DNA of 46,092 nt, taken from contig DASTHS010000008.1 of assembly GCA_035718085.1 (NCBI GenBank), forward strand, positions 1 to 46,092. Direction: 5' to 3'. The notes under the pieces were generated by a model. That model did no database searches and was not told the DNA's origin. It saw nothing but the letters and a program-made list of their open reading frames with translations. The translations under genes and the position numbers were made by a program. Shown piece after piece: positions 1 to 8,693 of the stretch; position 1 is the stretch's first letter, and every line of letters starts with the position of its first letter. This DNA is from DASTHS01 sp035718085 (GTDB lineage Bacteria > Actinomycetota > Acidimicrobiia > Acidimicrobiales > Palsa-688).

Positions 1-939
1 AACGGTGCGGACGCCCTCACGGCGGTGCCCTTGGCGGTGGCGTTCCGCATGCAGCGGCGGCCGCCCACACGCCGCTACACCTACGGGTTCGGGCGGGCCG
101 AAGACCTGGCCGGCATCGCCGTGGTGCTCACCGTTGCCGCCAGCGGGGTCGTGGCCGCCTACGAGGCGATCGACCGGCTGGTGCACCCGTCGGTACCGAC
201 CCACCTGCCGTGGGTGGCGGCCGCGGGCGTGGTCGGCGCCCTCGGCAACGAGGTGGTCGCGCAGCACCGCATCCGGGTGGGGCGGCGCATCGGGTCGGCG
301 GCGCTCGAGGCCGACGGCTACCACGCCCGCACCGACGGCATCTCGTCGCTCGGCGTGGTGGCCGGCGCCGTCGGCACCGGCCTGGGGTGGAAGGCGGCCG
401 ACCCGGTGTTCGGCCTGGTCATCACGGTGAGCATCCTGGTGGTGGTGCGCAGTTCGGCCCGCGAGATCTACCGGCGCCTCATGGATGCCGTCGACCCGGC
501 GTTGGTCGACCGGGTGGAGGCGGTGCTGCGGTCGACCCCCGGCGTGCGCCAGGTCGACGGGGTCCGGCTGCGGTGGGTCGGCCACACCCTCCACGCCGAG
601 GCAGACATCGGGGTCGACGGCGGCCTCGGGGTGGCCGACGGCCACGACGTCGCCGAGGAGGGCCACCACCGCCTGATGCACGAGGTGCCCCGGCTGTCGT
701 CGGCGACGGTGCACGTCAACCCGGTCACCGACGTGGGCCCCCACCCCCACCTGTTGACCGCCCACCACCTGGCGTCGGCCCCAGCGACCACGCCGCCGGC
801 GCCGGCCGGTGCCGGCCACCACCAGCACGGCACCGCCAGCCACGGGGCCCACGACCACGGCGACCACGATCCCGCCGGTCGCGGCGACTCCGGCGGCGAC
901 GGCGCGCACGAGCACGGCGGCCACGATCACGGCGCCTGA
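1..939 (+). CDS. Cation diffusion facilitator (CDF) transporter, 5' end missing
   Basis: Membrane exporter of divalent metal ions (Zn/Co/Fe/Mn type) by proton antiport. The reading frame is open at base 1 and reads NGADAL, the end of the TM2 metal site (HxxxD in this family), so the true start lies upstream. The TM5 site is intact as HARTD (bases 322-336), followed by the TM6 hydrophobic stretch and a cytoplasmic ferredoxin-like domain (about bases 480-730). The last 45 residues are a His/Asp/Gly tail with many HDHG/HEHG motifs, which could buffer metal. A second, shorter CDF gene begins 11 bases after this stop. Family assignment is firm; the metal is not deducible. Confidence 0.9.
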   Translation, partial: NGADALTAVPLAVAFRMQRRPPTRRYTYGFGRAEDLAGIAVVLTVAASGVVAAYEAIDRLVHPSVPTHLPWVAAAGVVGALGNEVVAQHRIRVGRRIGSAALEADGYHARTDGISSLGVVAGAVGTGLGWKAADPVFGLVITVSILVVVRSSAREIYRRLMDAVDPALVDRVEAVLRSTPGVRQVDGVRLRWVGHTLHAEADIGVDGGLGVADGHDVAEEGHHRLMHEVPRLSSATVHVNPVTDVGPHPHLLTAHHLASAPATTPPAPAGAGHHQHGTASHGAHDHGDHDPAGRGDSGGDGAHEHGGHDHGA

Positions 940-949
940 GCGGGACGGC

Positions 950-1591
950 ATGAGCCGCACGGCACGCCTGTGGGTGGTGCTGGTGGCCAACCTGGCGCTG
1001 GTGGTCGGCCTCGTCGTGGTCGGCGCCGACGCCCACTCGGTCGGGGTGTGGGCGGAGGGGGCCGACTACCTGGCCGACGCCGCCGGCATCGGCGTGGCCC
1101 TGGGCGCCATCCGCCTGGGGCGCCACGCGTCGGACCGCCGGCCCGGCGGCTTCCCCCGGGCGACCCGCATCGCCGCCGCGGTCAACGCAGGCTGGCTGCT
1201 CCTGCTCTGCACCCTGGTGGCTGCCGGCGCCATCGACCGGTTGGCGCGGGGGGCCGGGACCGTGCACGGCCTCCCCGTGCTGGTGGCGAGCGGCATCGCC
1301 GCCGCCGTCATGCTCGGCGGCGCCCTGCTGCTCGGAGGCGACGACGACGACGAGGACGACGACGACGACGGGGAGGCGATGACGGTGCGGGCCATCGTGC
1401 TCGACACGGCGGCCGACGCCGCCGCCGCTGCGGGGGTCGCGGTGGCCGGCGGGGTGATCCTGGCCACCGGCCGGTTGTCGTGGCTCGACCCGGCCGTCGC
1501 CCTCGTCATCGCCGTGGTCGTCGGCTGGCACGCCCAGCGCCTGCTGCGCCGCGTGGTGGCCAGCCTGCGCGCCGGCGCACCGCAGCCGTAG
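950..1591 (+). CDS. Short CDF-family transporter with Asp-rich loop
   Basis: Second CDF paralogue in tandem with the previous gene (213 aa). It has hydrophobic segments consistent with six TM helices but ends right after TM6, so the usual C-terminal cytoplasmic dimerisation domain is absent. Both intramembrane sites look like DxxxD: DYLAD in TM2 and DTAAD in TM5, instead of HxxxD. Between TM4 and TM5, where CDF proteins often carry a His-rich loop, it has a run of about ten Asp/Glu residues (bases 1336-1377). The ATG at 950 was chosen because the upstream in-frame sequence is an out-of-frame copy of the previous gene's His-rich tail. It could work alone or as a partner of the longer paralogue. 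Confidence 0.8.
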   Translation: MSRTARLWVVLVANLALVVGLVVVGADAHSVGVWAEGADYLADAAGIGVALGAIRLGRHASDRRPGGFPRATRIAAAVNAGWLLLLCTLVAAGAIDRLARGAGTVHGLPVLVASGIAAAVMLGGALLLGGDDDDEDDDDDGEAMTVRAIVLDTAADAAAAAGVAVAGGVILATGRLSWLDPAVALVIAVVVGWHAQRLLRRVVASLRAGAPQP

Positions 1592-1601
1592 GGCGCGCCA
1601 G

Positions 1602-1636
1602 GGCCCCGCCGCCCGGGATCGGGGACCGGCGGGGCC
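1602..1636. terminator. Convergent hairpin terminator
   Basis: Inverted repeat GGCCCCGCCG / CGGCGGGGCC with a 15-nt loop lies between the convergent ends of the CDF pair (+) and the S53 peptidase (-). There is no T-tract, as is common for high-GC actinobacterial terminators, so it may act in both directions. Confidence 0.6.
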
Positions 1637-1674
1637 GTGAGGAGCGGGGCCTCAGGCCCCCCGCAGGCCGACGA

Positions 1675-4275
1675 TCACGCCGCCCGTCGCGAGCGCCGAC
1701 GCAGCACGAGCGCCCCGGCGGCCAGGGCGGCCAGCGGCACGCCCACGGCGAGGGGCGCCTCGGGCAGGGCCGGCGCCGGGCCGGCTGCCGGGCCGTCGAC
1801 GGCGTAGGTGCACTGGAAGAAGTTGGCCTGGTCGACCGGGTCGACGTTGAAGTCGTTGGCCAGGGCGGTGGCGGCGGGGCCGGTGTTGGTGAACAGCGAC
1901 ACCTGGCTCAGCAGGGCGCCGGCCGCCAGTGGCACCGTCGGCTTGGCCGCCGAGTTGAACACCGACAGGGGCATCGAGACGCTGATCGTGCCGTTGGGCG
2001 CCTCGTCGACCGTCGGGGCCGCCAGGGTGGCGAGGCTGGTGGGCGCCTGCTCGACCAGCAGCCCGATCGGGGTGGCCACGTAGTTCTGAAGGTACAGGGC
2101 TGCGCTGGGCGACGGGCCGGTGTCGACGGTGACGGCGTAGGTGGCCCCCTGGTAGGTGAACTGCCAGGCGTAGTCCACGTCGTTGGCGGCGTCGGTGGAG
2201 GCGTCGACCACGGTGCCGGCGAAGGTCACCTGGGTGGCGTCGCTCGACAACTTCATCGACGTCAGGTCGAAGGCGTCACCGGCGGGGTCGGGCACGGTGG
2301 CGTCACCGGTCGGGTCGCTGACCGTGCCCGAGGTCGAGCAGCCCGTGAACGCCGGGGAGTTGTAGGGCGAGGTGAACCCGTAGTCGACCACCGTGGGGGT
2401 GGCCGGGTCGGCCGGGTAGGTGGTGGTGGTCGCCGGGGTGGTCGTGCCGTCGAGGTTCGACGTGATGGCGGAGAGCACCGGTGAGCCCAGGCCGGTCACG
2501 AAGTCGTAGCCGGTCGGGTCGACACCGGGCGTGCGGGGCAACGTCGGGTACTGGCCGTTGCCGTAGCCGGGGATGCTGTCGGTGGTGCCGCCCACGTCGA
2601 AGAACGACGCCGCGTCTTTGGTGGGGTCGGCGGCGAGCCCGTAGAGGGCCGCAGGGGCGAAGCCGGCGCCGCCCGTGGCGGTGGACGCGGCCTCCACGTT
2701 GGCCCACGAGCCGGCCCACAGCGGCGACGACAGGCTGGTGCCGCCCTCCTCCGACACCGCGCCCTGGTACACGTAGGCGTAGCCGTTGGTGATGATGTCG
2801 CCGGAGAGGGCCGACACGTCGGGCACGCCCCGGCAGGTCTGGCCGGTGCCGGGGGGGCCGACGCAGGGTGTCGCCTGCCCCGCCGGGAAGGCGGGGGGCT
2901 GCCAGGGCTGTGCCGGCTCGAAGGTGCTGTGGCCGCCGCCGCTGTAGTTCCAGGCGTACTCGAGGGCCCGGGTGGGCGGCTGCACCTGGTTGCCGGAGGC
3001 GTCGGCCGCCGTGTAGACGACGGTGCCGCCGACGGCGGTCACGTACGGCGACGAGGCCGGGTACTCGACGCAGGGCACGACGGTGTTGGTGATGCCGTTG
3101 GCGCCGGGCAGGCACGACCCGCCGACGTCGCCGGCCGAGGCGAACATGGTGCGCCCCTCCATGGCCGCCTGCTGCAGGGCGGTGTCTTCGAGGAACGCGC
3201 CCAGGTACTCGAGGTCCTCGGCGCCGCCGAAGCTGCTGTTGCCGGTGAGGGGGCCGGCGGGGTCGTTGGCCCAGGCCTCGTAGGTGGCGGTGATCGACTG
3301 GTCCGACAGCGACGAGCCGAAGTAGAAGTCGAGCTCCTGCAGGTCGGGTGCCATGCCGGTGCTGGCCTGGCTGTCGAGGTCCCATTCCGGGTCGCCGGAG
3401 GAGTCCTGGAGGTTGTCGCCGACGAGCACCTCGCGGACGGGCACCGTCGGCTGGCTGTAGGTCTTCTCGAAGGTCCGGAGGTCGCTGATCACGTTGGCCA
3501 GCTCGCCCTCGCCGAACACGGCGACCTTCTGCCCGTTGCCCAGGTCACCCGGCGGCACGGCGTAGACCGAGCGCACGTCGGTGGGGGTGAGGGCGCCGGT
3601 GCAGTAGGCCCCGTTGGGCACGCCCGCCGGGAGGGAGGTCGCCGACTCCAGGCACAGGTCTTGCGCAGGGGTGGCGCCCGCCGGGCGGGTCAGGTCGGTG
3701 CGGGCCACGCCGAGCGACGTCAGCCCGGAGAGGCCGACCACGGAGGAAGGCACGGTCGCGGGCCCGGTGTTGGCCGTGAACGTCGAGCCGTCGGCGGCCC
3801 GGTATTCGTGCTCGGCGACGGAGAACGTCGATTCCACCTGCGACGCCGTGCCCGAGAGCAGCAGGTAGCTGCCGTCCGGGCTGGCGTAGGTGACCCGCAG
3901 CCCGGCGCGGGTGGCGTAGGCCCGGGCCTGGGCGGCGACGGGGGCCGACACCCCGAACGCCTGCAGGAACGACGCCGGCGTGTACCAGTGGTGGTAGGTC
4001 GGGCTGCCGGGGGTGGTCAGCGCGCGGAACGCCGCCTGCCTGGCGGCGGCGTCGACCTGCAAGCCGACGCCCACGGTCATGGGCGCCGACGCGTCGACGG
4101 CCCCGAGGTCGGTGTCGGCACCGAGGCCGTGCACCACCTCGCCGGTCAGCTGCACCAGCCCCGGCGTCGACCCCGTCGTCGCCGCCGTCGCGACGCCTCC
4201 GGCGGCCAGCACCCCGCTGCCCCCGAGGGCACACGCCCCCGCGAGCGCGGCGACCCGCAACTTCCTCCGTGCCAC
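1675..4275 (-). CDS. Secreted sedolisin (S53) serine-carboxyl peptidase with pro-domain and C-terminal anchor
   Basis: 866-aa exported acid peptidase. The GTG start at 4275 has GGGAGG six bases upstream and opens a signal peptide (RRK then a hydrophobic run to about residue 31). Residues about 40-185 match the prokumamolisin activation domain. The S53 catalytic set is visible: E297 and D301 in EWDLD, oxyanion D383 in SAGD, and S514 in GGTSLSSP; the calcium-site region reads GYDFVTGLGSP. After the peptidase comes a Thr/Pro-rich stretch and a beta-rich domain of about 190 residues. The C-terminus is LPEAP, a hydrophobic segment and an Arg-rich tail, resembling a cell-surface sorting or retention signal. 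It is transcribed divergently from the acyl-CoA dehydrogenase gene. An open frame continues upstream of 4275 but lacks coding character. Confidence 0.92.
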   Translation of the reverse strand: MARRKLRVAALAGACALGGSGVLAAGGVATAATTGSTPGLVQLTGEVVHGLGADTDLGAVDASAPMTVGVGLQVDAAARQAAFRALTTPGSPTYHHWYTPASFLQAFGVSAPVAAQARAYATRAGLRVTYASPDGSYLLLSGTASQVESTFSVAEHEYRAADGSTFTANTGPATVPSSVVGLSGLTSLGVARTDLTRPAGATPAQDLCLESATSLPAGVPNGAYCTGALTPTDVRSVYAVPPGDLGNGQKVAVFGEGELANVISDLRTFEKTYSQPTVPVREVLVGDNLQDSSGDPEWDLDSQASTGMAPDLQELDFYFGSSLSDQSITATYEAWANDPAGPLTGNSSFGGAEDLEYLGAFLEDTALQQAAMEGRTMFASAGDVGGSCLPGANGITNTVVPCVEYPASSPYVTAVGGTVVYTAADASGNQVQPPTRALEYAWNYSGGGHSTFEPAQPWQPPAFPAGQATPCVGPPGTGQTCRGVPDVSALSGDIITNGYAYVYQGAVSEEGGTSLSSPLWAGSWANVEAASTATGGAGFAPAALYGLAADPTKDAASFFDVGGTTDSIPGYGNGQYPTLPRTPGVDPTGYDFVTGLGSPVLSAITSNLDGTTTPATTTTYPADPATPTVVDYGFTSPYNSPAFTGCSTSGTVSDPTGDATVPDPAGDAFDLTSMKLSSDATQVTFAGTVVDASTDAANDVDYAWQFTYQGATYAVTVDTGPSPSAALYLQNYVATPIGLLVEQAPTSLATLAAPTVDEAPNGTISVSMPLSVFNSAAKPTVPLAAGALLSQVSLFTNTGPAATALANDFNVDPVDQANFFQCTYAVDGPAAGPAPALPEAPLAVGVPLAALAAGALVLRRRSRRAA

Positions 4276-4315
4276 CCTCCACCTCCCGGTCGTTTGGCAC
4301 GAATGGTACGCAAAC

Positions 4316-4362
4316 TGGTGCATTCCGCACCATTCCGGACGATGAACGCTCCGTGACGGAGC
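4316..4362. promoter_or_regulatory. Divergent promoter region with two inverted repeats
   Basis: The 154-bp gap between the S53 gene (-) and the acyl-CoA dehydrogenase gene (+) holds two short palindromes: TGGTGC-attcc-GCACCA (4316-4332) and GCTCCGT-g-ACGGAGC (4348-4362). A TACCAT box (-10-like for the minus strand) lies at about 4303-4308. These are candidate operators; no regulator gene is adjacent. Confidence 0.4.
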
Positions 4363-4429
4363 CGGTTCCGCGCGGCGCCGCGATGGTGCATGCTGCGGCA
4401 GACCGGACGACGACACAAGGAGGGCACCG

Positions 4430-5698
4430 ATGCCCGCCAACCCACTCAACACCGATGACTTCGGCGGCGAGCTGCACAACCTCGCCATCTCCGAGAAGGG
4501 CCGCGCCCTCCTCGATCGGGTCAAGGCCTTCATCTCCCAGGAGGTGGAGCCGATGGCCCAGGAGTACTTCCGCCTGGCCGAGACCCGCACCGAGCACTGG
4601 GGCTTCGCCCCCGGCCAGCTCGAGCTGCTCGACGCCACCAAGGCGAAGGCCAAAGAGCTCGGCCTCTGGAACTTCTTCCTGCCCAACGCCGACACCGGCG
4701 AGGGCCTCTCCAACCTCGACTACGCCTACATCGCCTTCGAGCTCGGCAAGAGCCGGCTGGCCTCGGAGTGCCTGAACTGCTCGGCGCCCGACACCGGCAA
4801 CATGGAGGTGCTCGAGCGGGTGGGCACCCCCGAGCAGAAGAAGCAGTGGCTCGAGCCCCTGCTCAACGGCGAGATCCGCTCCGCCTACGCCATGACCGAG
4901 CCCGACATGGCCAGCTCCGACGCCCGCAACATCAGCTGCTCGGCCGTGCTCGACGGCGAGGAGTGGGTCATCAACGGCCAGAAGCACTGGATCTCCGGCG
5001 CCGGCGACCCCCGCTGCAAGGTGATGATCGTCATGGTCAAGACCAACCCGGACGCCGCCAGCCACCTCCAGCAGAGCCAGATCCTCGTGCCGATGGACAC
5101 CCCCGGCGTCGAGGTGCTCGGCCCGATGACCGTCTTCGGCCACGACGACGCCCCCCACGGCCACATGCGCCTCAAGTTCACCGACGTGCGGGTGCCGAAG
5201 GACAACGTGCTCCTCGGCGAGGGCCGCGGGTTCGAGATCAGCCAGCTGCGGCTGGGCCCCGGCCGCATCCACCACTGCATGCGCTCGATCGGTCAGGCCG
5301 AGAAGGCCCTGCAGCTGATGTGCGAGCGGGGCCTCAACCGCGAGGCGTTCGGCAAGCCGATCATCCAGCTGGGCAAGAACACCGAGTGGGTCAGCCGGGC
5401 CCGCATCGAGATCGAGGCCATGCGCCTGATGGTGCTCAAGGCGGCCAAGGCGATGGACCTCATGGGCAACGCCGACGCCCGCGTCTGGGTCAGTGCCGTG
5501 AAGGCCATGGTGCCCGAGCGGGTGTGCGAGATCATCGACCGGGCCATCCAGATCCACGGCGGCGCCGGCATCAGCCAGCTGTTCCCGCTGGCCGACATGT
5601 ACACCAGCCAGCGCACCCTGCGCTTCGCCGACGGCCCCGACGAGGTGCACCACATGGTCGTCGGCCGGGCCGAGATCGCCCGCTACAAGCGGGTGTGA
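4430..5698 (+). CDS. Acyl-CoA dehydrogenase family protein
   Basis: 422-aa FAD-dependent acyl-CoA dehydrogenase, catalysing alpha,beta-dehydrogenation of an acyl-CoA. A strong AGGAGG precedes the ATG. Family landmarks are visible: the FAD/substrate loop YAMTEPDMASSDARNI, the WVINGQKHWISGAG beta-domain segment, and a C-terminal helical domain with REAFGKPI, IQIHGGAGISQ and a final LRFADGPDEVHHMVVGR block. The motif set resembles the ACAD10/11-like branch more than short-chain FadE enzymes; this sub-assignment is a judgement from memory. It appears to be a single-gene unit, with a hairpin just after the stop. Confidence 0.92.
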   Translation: MPANPLNTDDFGGELHNLAISEKGRALLDRVKAFISQEVEPMAQEYFRLAETRTEHWGFAPGQLELLDATKAKAKELGLWNFFLPNADTGEGLSNLDYAYIAFELGKSRLASECLNCSAPDTGNMEVLERVGTPEQKKQWLEPLLNGEIRSAYAMTEPDMASSDARNISCSAVLDGEEWVINGQKHWISGAGDPRCKVMIVMVKTNPDAASHLQQSQILVPMDTPGVEVLGPMTVFGHDDAPHGHMRLKFTDVRVPKDNVLLGEGRGFEISQLRLGPGRIHHCMRSIGQAEKALQLMCERGLNREAFGKPIIQLGKNTEWVSRARIEIEAMRLMVLKAAKAMDLMGNADARVWVSAVKAMVPERVCEIIDRAIQIHGGAGISQLFPLADMYTSQRTLRFADGPDEVHHMVVGRAEIARYKRV

Positions 5699-5706
5699 CC
5701 TCGGCT

Positions 5707-5741
5707 GGTCGGGGGCGTCGCCGGCGGCGGCGCCCCCGACC
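5707..5741 (+). terminator. Hairpin terminator after the acyl-CoA dehydrogenase
   Basis: GGTCGGGGGCG and its perfect complement CGCCCCCGACC flank a 13-nt GC-rich loop, starting eight bases after the stop codon. There is no T-tract. Confidence 0.6.
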
Positions 5742-5782
5742 GCCGTCGGCCCTGCGTCACAGGCGGCTGGCAGGCTGCAGCC

Positions 5783-7933
5783 ATGCCCGCTGCAGTGCCC
5801 GCCACCCCTGACGCCGCGGCGACCCCCGCCGGAGGCCCGGGGGGAGCTGCCGCCGCTGCCGGTGCCACGCCCGGCGGCGCCGTCGGCGAGGCGGCCTCCG
5901 AGCTGCTCCGGCGGCTGGCGGGGCCAGACGCCGTGCTGCGCGACGACCAGCTCACCGCCATCGCCGCCCTGGTGGAGGCGGCCCGCCCGGTGCTGGTGGT
6001 GCAGCGCACCGGGTGGGGCAAGAGCGCCGTCTACTGGGTGGCCACCGCCCTGCGCCGCCGGGTCGGGGCCGGCCCCACCCTGGTGGTCTCGCCGCTGCTC
6101 GCCCTCATGCGCGACCAGGTCGCGGCGGCCGAACGCATGGGCCTGGCGGCAGCCACCATCAACTCCACCAACGTCGACGACTGGCGAGCCGTCGCCGGCC
6201 GCCTCGACGCCGGCGAGCTCGACGTGCTGCTTGTCAGCCCCGAGCGGCTGAACGCCCCGGCGTTCCGGGCTGCGGTGCTACCCGACCTGGCCCGCCGCGT
6301 GGGCACCCTGGTCATCGACGAGTGCCACTGCATCTCCGACTGGGGTCACGACTTCCGGCCCGACTACCGGCGGTTGCGGGCCCTCGTCGACGACCTGGCA
6401 CCCGGGGTGGCGGTGCTGGCCACGACGGCGACGGCGAACGCCAGGGTCACCGCCGACGTGGCGGCCCAGCTCGGCCGTGACACCCTGACCCTCCGGGGCG
6501 GCCTCGGGCGCGACTCGCTCGAGCTGGCGGTGGTCGACCTGCCCACCGCAGCCGAGCGCCTGGCCTGGGTGGCCGCCGAGGTGGCCACCGCCCCCGGCTC
6601 GGGCATCGTCTACTGCCTCACCGTCGCCGAGACGGCCAGGGTGGCGGCCTTCCTGGCCGGCGAGGGTCTGGCGGTGGCCGCGTACTCCGGCGACGCCGAC
6701 CCGGCGACCCGCCAGGCCGTCGAAGACGACCTGCGTGCCAACCGGCTCCAGGCCGTGGTGGCCACCTCCGCCCTCGGCATGGGCTTCGACAAGCCCGACC
6801 TGGCCTTCGTGGTGCACCTCGGCAGCCCGCCCAGCCCGATCGCGTACTACCAGCAGGTGGGGCGGGCCGGCCGGGCGCTGCCCCACGCCCGGGCCACCCT
6901 GCTCCCGACCCCGGCCGACCGTGACGTGTGGGCGTGGTTCGAATCGACGGCGCTGCCGCCGGAGCCGGTGGTGCGGGCCGTGCTCGACGCCGTGACCCGG
7001 CGGGGCCCGGTGTCGGTGCCCGCCCTCGAGAGCGTCGTCAACCTGCGCCGCACCCGCATCGAGGCCGTGCTCAAGGTGCTCGACGTCGAGGGGGCGGTGC
7101 GACGGGTGCCCGACGGGTGGATCGCCACCGGCGCCCCCTGGGCCTACGACCACGAGCGGGTGGAGCGGGTGAAGGCCGCCCGCGCCGCCGAGGCGGCGGC
7201 AATGGTGGCCTACGCCGCCGCCGACCGCTGCCGCATGCAGTTCCTGCAGGAGGCGCTCGACGACCCGGGGGCGGGCCCCTGCGGCCACTGCGACGTGTGC
7301 GCGCCGGCCGCCTTCGCGCCGCGGCGGCCCGACCCGGCGGTGGCGGGTCGGGCCCTGGCCGAGCTGCGCCGGGCGGAGGTGGTGATCGAGCCGCGCCGCC
7401 AGTGGCCCGGCGGGGTGTCGGGCCGCAAGGGCGCCATCCCCCCCGCCCGACGCGCCGAGACGGGCCGGGCGCTGGCCCTCGGCAACGACCCCGCCTGGGC
7501 CGACGAGGTGCGCGCCGCCCTGGCCGCCGACGAGCCCGGGCCCGAGCTGCTCGAGGGCGTCATCGCCGCCCTGCGGCGGTGGAGGTGGGAGCGCCGGCCG
7601 GCGTGGGTGACCTGGGTGCCATCTGCCCGCCACCCAGGCCTGGGCGCGACGGTGGCCCGTCACATCGCCGAGGTGGGCCGCCTGCCGGTGCACGAGGCGC
7701 TGCGCCGGGTCGACCGGCGGCCGCCGCAGGCGGAGCTGGCCAACTCGTCACGCCAGGCCGGCAACGTGGTCGACGCCTTCGCCGTCGACCTGCCGGGCGG
7801 AGTGCCCGACGGGCCGGTGCTCGTCGTGGACGACACCTGGGCCAGCGGCTGGACGATGACGGTCGTCGCCGACGCCCTCCGCGCCGCCGGCAGCGGCCCG
7901 GTGCTGCCCTTCGTCTGCTGGCGCCGCCCGTAG
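5783..7933 (+). CDS. RecQ-family ATP-dependent DNA helicase with C-terminal phosphoribosyltransferase-like domain
   Basis: 716-aa superfamily-2 helicase. Walker A is RTGWGKS (residues 75-81), the Walker B box is DECH (179-182), and motif VI reads QQVGRAGRA. A zinc-binding element follows the helicase core, with C483, C500, C503 and C506 (spacing CGHCDVC at the end). The last ~200 residues are not an HRDC domain. They resemble the type I phosphoribosyltransferase fold, with LVVDDTWASGWT at about 680-691 matching the PRPP-loop pattern. Such helicase-PRTase fusions are seen in actinobacteria, probably for a DNA-repair role, but the function of the C-terminal domain is not established here. The N-terminal 35 residues are Ala/Pro/Gly-rich, so a later start is possible. 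Confidence 0.88.
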   Translation: MPAAVPATPDAAATPAGGPGGAAAAAGATPGGAVGEAASELLRRLAGPDAVLRDDQLTAIAALVEAARPVLVVQRTGWGKSAVYWVATALRRRVGAGPTLVVSPLLALMRDQVAAAERMGLAAATINSTNVDDWRAVAGRLDAGELDVLLVSPERLNAPAFRAAVLPDLARRVGTLVIDECHCISDWGHDFRPDYRRLRALVDDLAPGVAVLATTATANARVTADVAAQLGRDTLTLRGGLGRDSLELAVVDLPTAAERLAWVAAEVATAPGSGIVYCLTVAETARVAAFLAGEGLAVAAYSGDADPATRQAVEDDLRANRLQAVVATSALGMGFDKPDLAFVVHLGSPPSPIAYYQQVGRAGRALPHARATLLPTPADRDVWAWFESTALPPEPVVRAVLDAVTRRGPVSVPALESVVNLRRTRIEAVLKVLDVEGAVRRVPDGWIATGAPWAYDHERVERVKAARAAEAAAMVAYAAADRCRMQFLQEALDDPGAGPCGHCDVCAPAAFAPRRPDPAVAGRALAELRRAEVVIEPRRQWPGGVSGRKGAIPPARRAETGRALALGNDPAWADEVRAALAADEPGPELLEGVIAALRRWRWERRPAWVTWVPSARHPGLGATVARHIAEVGRLPVHEALRRVDRRPPQAELANSSRQAGNVVDAFAVDLPGGVPDGPVLVVDDTWASGWTMTVVADALRAAGSGPVLPFVCWRRP

Positions 7934-7998
7934 GGGCGTCCGGCACCGCCGCGATGGGTACCTCTTCTCGACGACGTCCGCGGGAAAGGACCCCACCT

Positions 7999-8691
7999 GT
8001 GGCAACCCCCCAGCAACCAGAGCTCCAGCGCAGCGGCATGAGCGCTGCCGACCCCAAGAGCGTGAAGCGCCGCCCCGCCGCCCCGAAGGCCGGCGGTGCC
8101 GGCCGGCGCGGGCCGGTGCCGGCCGACAACCAGCCCGGCCACCACCCCGACCACGAGCAGGACAAGCCGATCGAAGCCTTCGTGGCCCGAGCCGAAGCGA
8201 AGGTGCGCGAATCCCACGAGGCCCACGAGTCCCACGAGGCCCACGAGGCCGACCGGCCAGCCGATGGCACCGACCGGGTCGCCGCTGACCGGGCCGGCGT
8301 CTCGCCTGACGCCGGCCGGGCAGACGCCCCGCCGGGCACCGGCCGGGCAGCCGCCTCGCCGGGCGCCGACGTCTTGGCGTCGGGGCCCCGCCGGCAGGCG
8401 GCCAGCGGGCCGCCGAGCCTCGGGGTGCCCGCCACCGCAGGCACCACCCCCGGGTGGCGGCCGCCCCGGCTGCGCGTCGCGGGCCTCCCGGCCGAGGTGG
8501 TGGCCCCGCCACTGGCGATCCTCGACGCAGCCGTGCGCCCCGGCCCGGTGTGGGAGGAGATCGGCGAGTCGCGCACCGAGTGGCTGGCGCGCATCACCCT
8601 CCTGCCCTTCGTCGGGAGCTGGCGCTACGCCACGGCCATCCGCCCCCGGCTCGACGCCGCCGAGGCGGCCGCTGTGCTGCGGGGGGCGTGA
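7999..8691 (+). CDS. Hypothetical low-complexity protein
   Basis: 230-aa protein not recognised. The GTG start at 7999 has GAAAGGA 8-14 bases upstream; an in-frame ATG at 8038 is an alternative. The first ~150 residues are basic, then His/Glu/Ala- and Pro/Ala-rich, including a SHEAHE repeat coded by four 9-bp copies. The last ~75 residues look folded (LRVAGLPAEVVAPP, EIGESRTEWLARITLLPF). Its stop overlaps the next gene's possible GTG start, and the following pair overlaps by ATGA, so the three genes form one coupled unit ending in a DksA-like protein. Confidence 0.65.
   Translation: MATPQQPELQRSGMSAADPKSVKRRPAAPKAGGAGRRGPVPADNQPGHHPDHEQDKPIEAFVARAEAKVRESHEAHESHEAHEADRPADGTDRVAADRAGVSPDAGRADAPPGTGRAAASPGADVLASGPRRQAASGPPSLGVPATAGTTPGWRPPRLRVAGLPAEVVAPPLAILDAAVRPGPVWEEIGESRTEWLARITLLPFVGSWRYATAIRPRLDAAEAAAVLRGA
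8213..8248. repeat. Four tandem 9-bp repeats
   Basis: CCCACGAGG occurs four times in a row with one G/T difference, coding the SHEAHE repeat inside the hypothetical protein. The period is a multiple of three, so copy-number changes would stay in frame. Confidence 0.8.
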
Positions 8692-8693
8692 CC

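Noticed and set aside
809..949. Upstream start for the second CDF gene
   Set aside because: The extra 47 residues are Thr/Ala/Pro-rich, the out-of-frame reading of the first gene's His-rich tail.
4276..4713. N-terminal extension of the S53 gene to an upstream ATG
   Set aside because: It would place 146 residues of non-coding character before a good signal peptide and cover the divergent gene's start; the GTG at 4275 has a proper ribosome-binding site.
3545..5653. Long minus-strand open frame opposite the acyl-CoA dehydrogenase gene
   Set aside because: Composition follows the complement of real codons (runs of Leu/Gly/His/Val/Asp), with no domain motif; it overlaps two convincing genes.
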